Assembly (NCBI GenBank): GCA_946478755.1
Contig: CAMLDJ010000326.1
Span: 1 to 5,921 of the forward strand
DNA length: 5,921 bases
Direction: 5' to 3'
Source of the DNA: an uncultured Pedobacter sp.
GTDB lineage: Bacteria > Bacteroidota > Bacteroidia > Sphingobacteriales > Sphingobacteriaceae
The position numbers and the translations under genes were made by a program. The notes under the pieces were generated by a model, which was not told the origin of the DNA, searched no databases, and saw only the letters and a program-made list of their open reading frames with translations. Shown here one piece after another: positions 5,366-5,921 of this stretch (its first letter is position 1; the number at the start of each line of letters is the position of its first letter).

Positions 5366-5476
5366 TTAAGTGTTATATGTCTTTGCAATGAGATAAAGGG
5401 AATTCAATATGATTTCAGCCTTTTCTTTGTCTACCCGAATGCCATGCTTGCCCAACAGTTTTATAATTTGAACCAT
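5366..5476 (-). CDS. Small hypothetical protein (36 aa), mobile-element-like
   Basis: ATG 5476 to TAA 5366. The product contains MVQIIKLLGKHGIRVDKEKA (1-20) followed by EIILNSLYLIAKTYNT. The pattern helix, hG(I/M)xVxxExAExIL, then (F/S)LYxxA resembles small proteins often found beside recombinases in Bacteroidota accessory elements; this is recollection, not a search result. The same frame upstream of the ATG reads ARKVS, as if the original N-terminus were longer. No Shine-Dalgarno is present, and a bidirectional hairpin lies about 75 bp upstream. It could be a decayed or still functional small gene. Confidence 0.4.
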   Translation of the reverse strand: MVQIIKLLGKHGIRVDKEKAEIILNSLYLIAKTYNT

Positions 5477-5550
5477 AGAGACTTTTCTGGCCGAAAAAGT
5501 ACTGGAACTCTTATAAAGAAACTAATTCATGTTATTATTATTTAACTGCA

Positions 5551-5592
5551 AAAAGCGACACAAAATTCAATATTGACTTTTGTGTCGCTTTT
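5551..5592 (-). terminator. Bidirectional intrinsic terminator
   Basis: AAAAGCGACACAAAA (5551-5565) and TTTTGTGTCGCTTTT (5578-5592) form a perfect 15-bp stem around a 12-nt loop. Read on the minus strand the GC-rich part is followed by TTTTTGCAG, suiting it to end the AraC-family transcript about 100 bp after its stop; on the plus strand it is followed by TTTTCATTTTTG. Confidence 0.8.
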
Positions 5593-5662
5593 CATTTTTG
5601 GGATGGTATTTGTCAGGTGACTTTGATTTGAAAAGTGGATTCGACAGAAAGTAATAGGTGTA

Positions 5663-5684
5663 AGGGAGTCGAACCCGAATCCCT
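5663..5684 (-). other. Hairpin just after the AraC-family stop, with tRNA T-arm-like sequence
   Basis: AGGGAGTCG (5663-5671), loop AACC, CGAATCCCT (5676-5684): eight of nine pairs match. On the minus strand it contains GGTTCGACTCC, which fits the conserved tRNA B-box. No acceptor or D arm is found around it. An adjoining palindrome CTGAT-A-ATCAG (5683-5693) includes the stop codon of the AraC-family gene. Confidence 0.4.
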
Positions 5685-5689
5685 GATAA

Positions 5690-5921
5690 TCAGTTAAAAG
5701 CCTGGCGAAATTCCAGCGGCGATAAATTCGTCTTCTTTTTGAAAAGTGTGCAAAAGGATTGTGCATGCTCAAAGCCTAGGGCATAGGCGATCTCGCTGAC
5801 CGAAAGACTGGTCGTGGAAAGTTTTTCTTTGGCTTTAGCGATCAGTTTTTCATGAATATGCTGCTGTGTGTTCTGCCCTGTATGAATCCGAAGCAGGTCA
5901 CTCAGGTAGTTCGGCGACAGG
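5690..5921 (-). CDS. AraC-family transcriptional regulator, C-terminal DNA-binding part (5' end outside window)
   Basis: The frame runs from the window edge to TGA at 5692-5690, giving 76 complete codons. It begins LSPNYLSDLLRIHTGQNTQQ, the end of the first AraC helix-turn-helix with its recognition helix (SPNYLSDLLR) and the conserved TG after it. It continues with a linker helix (HEKLIAKAKEKLSTTSL) and the second helix-turn-helix SVSEIAYALGFEHAQSFCTL, then the family tail FKKKTNLSPLEFRQAFN. This is the standard layout of an AraC C-terminal domain, so the end is intact; the sensor domain is not visible. It is convergent with whatever lies on the plus strand to its left, and terminators sit at 5551-5592 and perhaps at 5663-5684. 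Confidence 0.92.
   Translation of the reverse strand, partial: LSPNYLSDLLRIHTGQNTQQHIHEKLIAKAKEKLSTTSLSVSEIAYALGFEHAQSFCTLFKKKTNLSPLEFRQAFN

Larger units (their letters stand above)
4990..5689. other. 700-bp stretch without a well-supported gene
   Basis: No long open frame exists on either strand. It holds three short minus-strand frames (5366-5476, 5293-5349, 5037-5123), one strong plus-strand terminator (5146-5181), a bidirectional hairpin (5551-5592) and a hairpin at 5663-5684, each listed separately. An isolated TACGTTTG (5212-5219) matches the -7 consensus but lacks a -33 element. The pattern fits an eroded accessory segment. Confidence 0.5.

Noticed and set aside
5655..5700. A real tRNA gene on the minus strand
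   Set aside because: Only the T-arm-like segment is present; the T stem pairs at only three positions in the tRNA register and no acceptor, D or anticodon arms can be assembled.
5542..5772. 76-codon minus-strand frame overlapping the right-hand AraC gene
   Set aside because: It overlaps the convincing AraC C-terminal domain in another frame and runs through the 5551-5592 terminator.
2750..5921. Direct repeat of the tRNA-Ser 3' end (attR)
   Set aside because: By eye no copy of the tRNA 3' sequence longer than a few bases occurs elsewhere in the window; it could lie outside.
1..5921. CRISPR array, insertion sequence with terminal repeats, rRNA or riboswitch
   Set aside because: No regularly spaced repeats, transposase frame with inverted ends, rRNA segments or known aptamer motifs were seen.

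Overview
The window looks like chromosomal DNA from a member of the Bacteroidota, most likely Sphingobacteriaceae (Pedobacter-like). The basis is protein-level resemblance of the MltG, YbgC, YihY and AraC-type products, A-rich translation starts with little Shine-Dalgarno signal, and close matches to the Bacteroidota housekeeping promoter (TTTG, about 19 bp, TAnnTTTG). The genus is inferred, not shown.

Left part (1-2594): four tightly packed plus-strand genes that read as one operon. They are the C-terminal tail of a PASTA-domain protein, the endolytic transglycosylase MltG, a YbgC-type hot-dog thioesterase whose ATG directly follows the mltG stop, and a YihY/BrkB-family integral membrane protein. 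The theme is cell envelope and peptidoglycan. A nested inverted repeat ends this block and overlaps the promoter of a tRNA-Ser(UGA) gene (2692-2776), which is followed by a 15-bp perfect hairpin.

Middle part (2777-4646): downstream of the tRNA lies a minus-strand reading frame with no plausible end of its own, perhaps a mobile-element remnant cut off at the tRNA. Then comes a divergent pair: a GlxA-type AraC-family regulator (minus) and a small VOC/glyoxalase-like protein (plus). Their 126-bp spacer holds an imperfect dyad whose two arms sit on the predicted -33 elements of both promoters, so the regulator probably controls itself and its neighbour.

Right part (4647-5921): an orphan 94-codon frame, then about 700 bp without a well-supported gene. 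This stretch carries three short minus-strand frames, one with a family-like small-protein sequence and one behind the best Shine-Dalgarno sequence noted here, plus a strong intrinsic terminator, a bidirectional hairpin, and a hairpin touching the stop of a second AraC-family gene whose 5' end lies outside the window. The interval from the tRNA-Ser to this AraC gene resembles a decayed accessory insertion. No integrase, transposase or duplicated att site is visible, so that remains inference. I found no clear undescribed system. The best leads are the divergent control region and the eroded small-ORF cluster.
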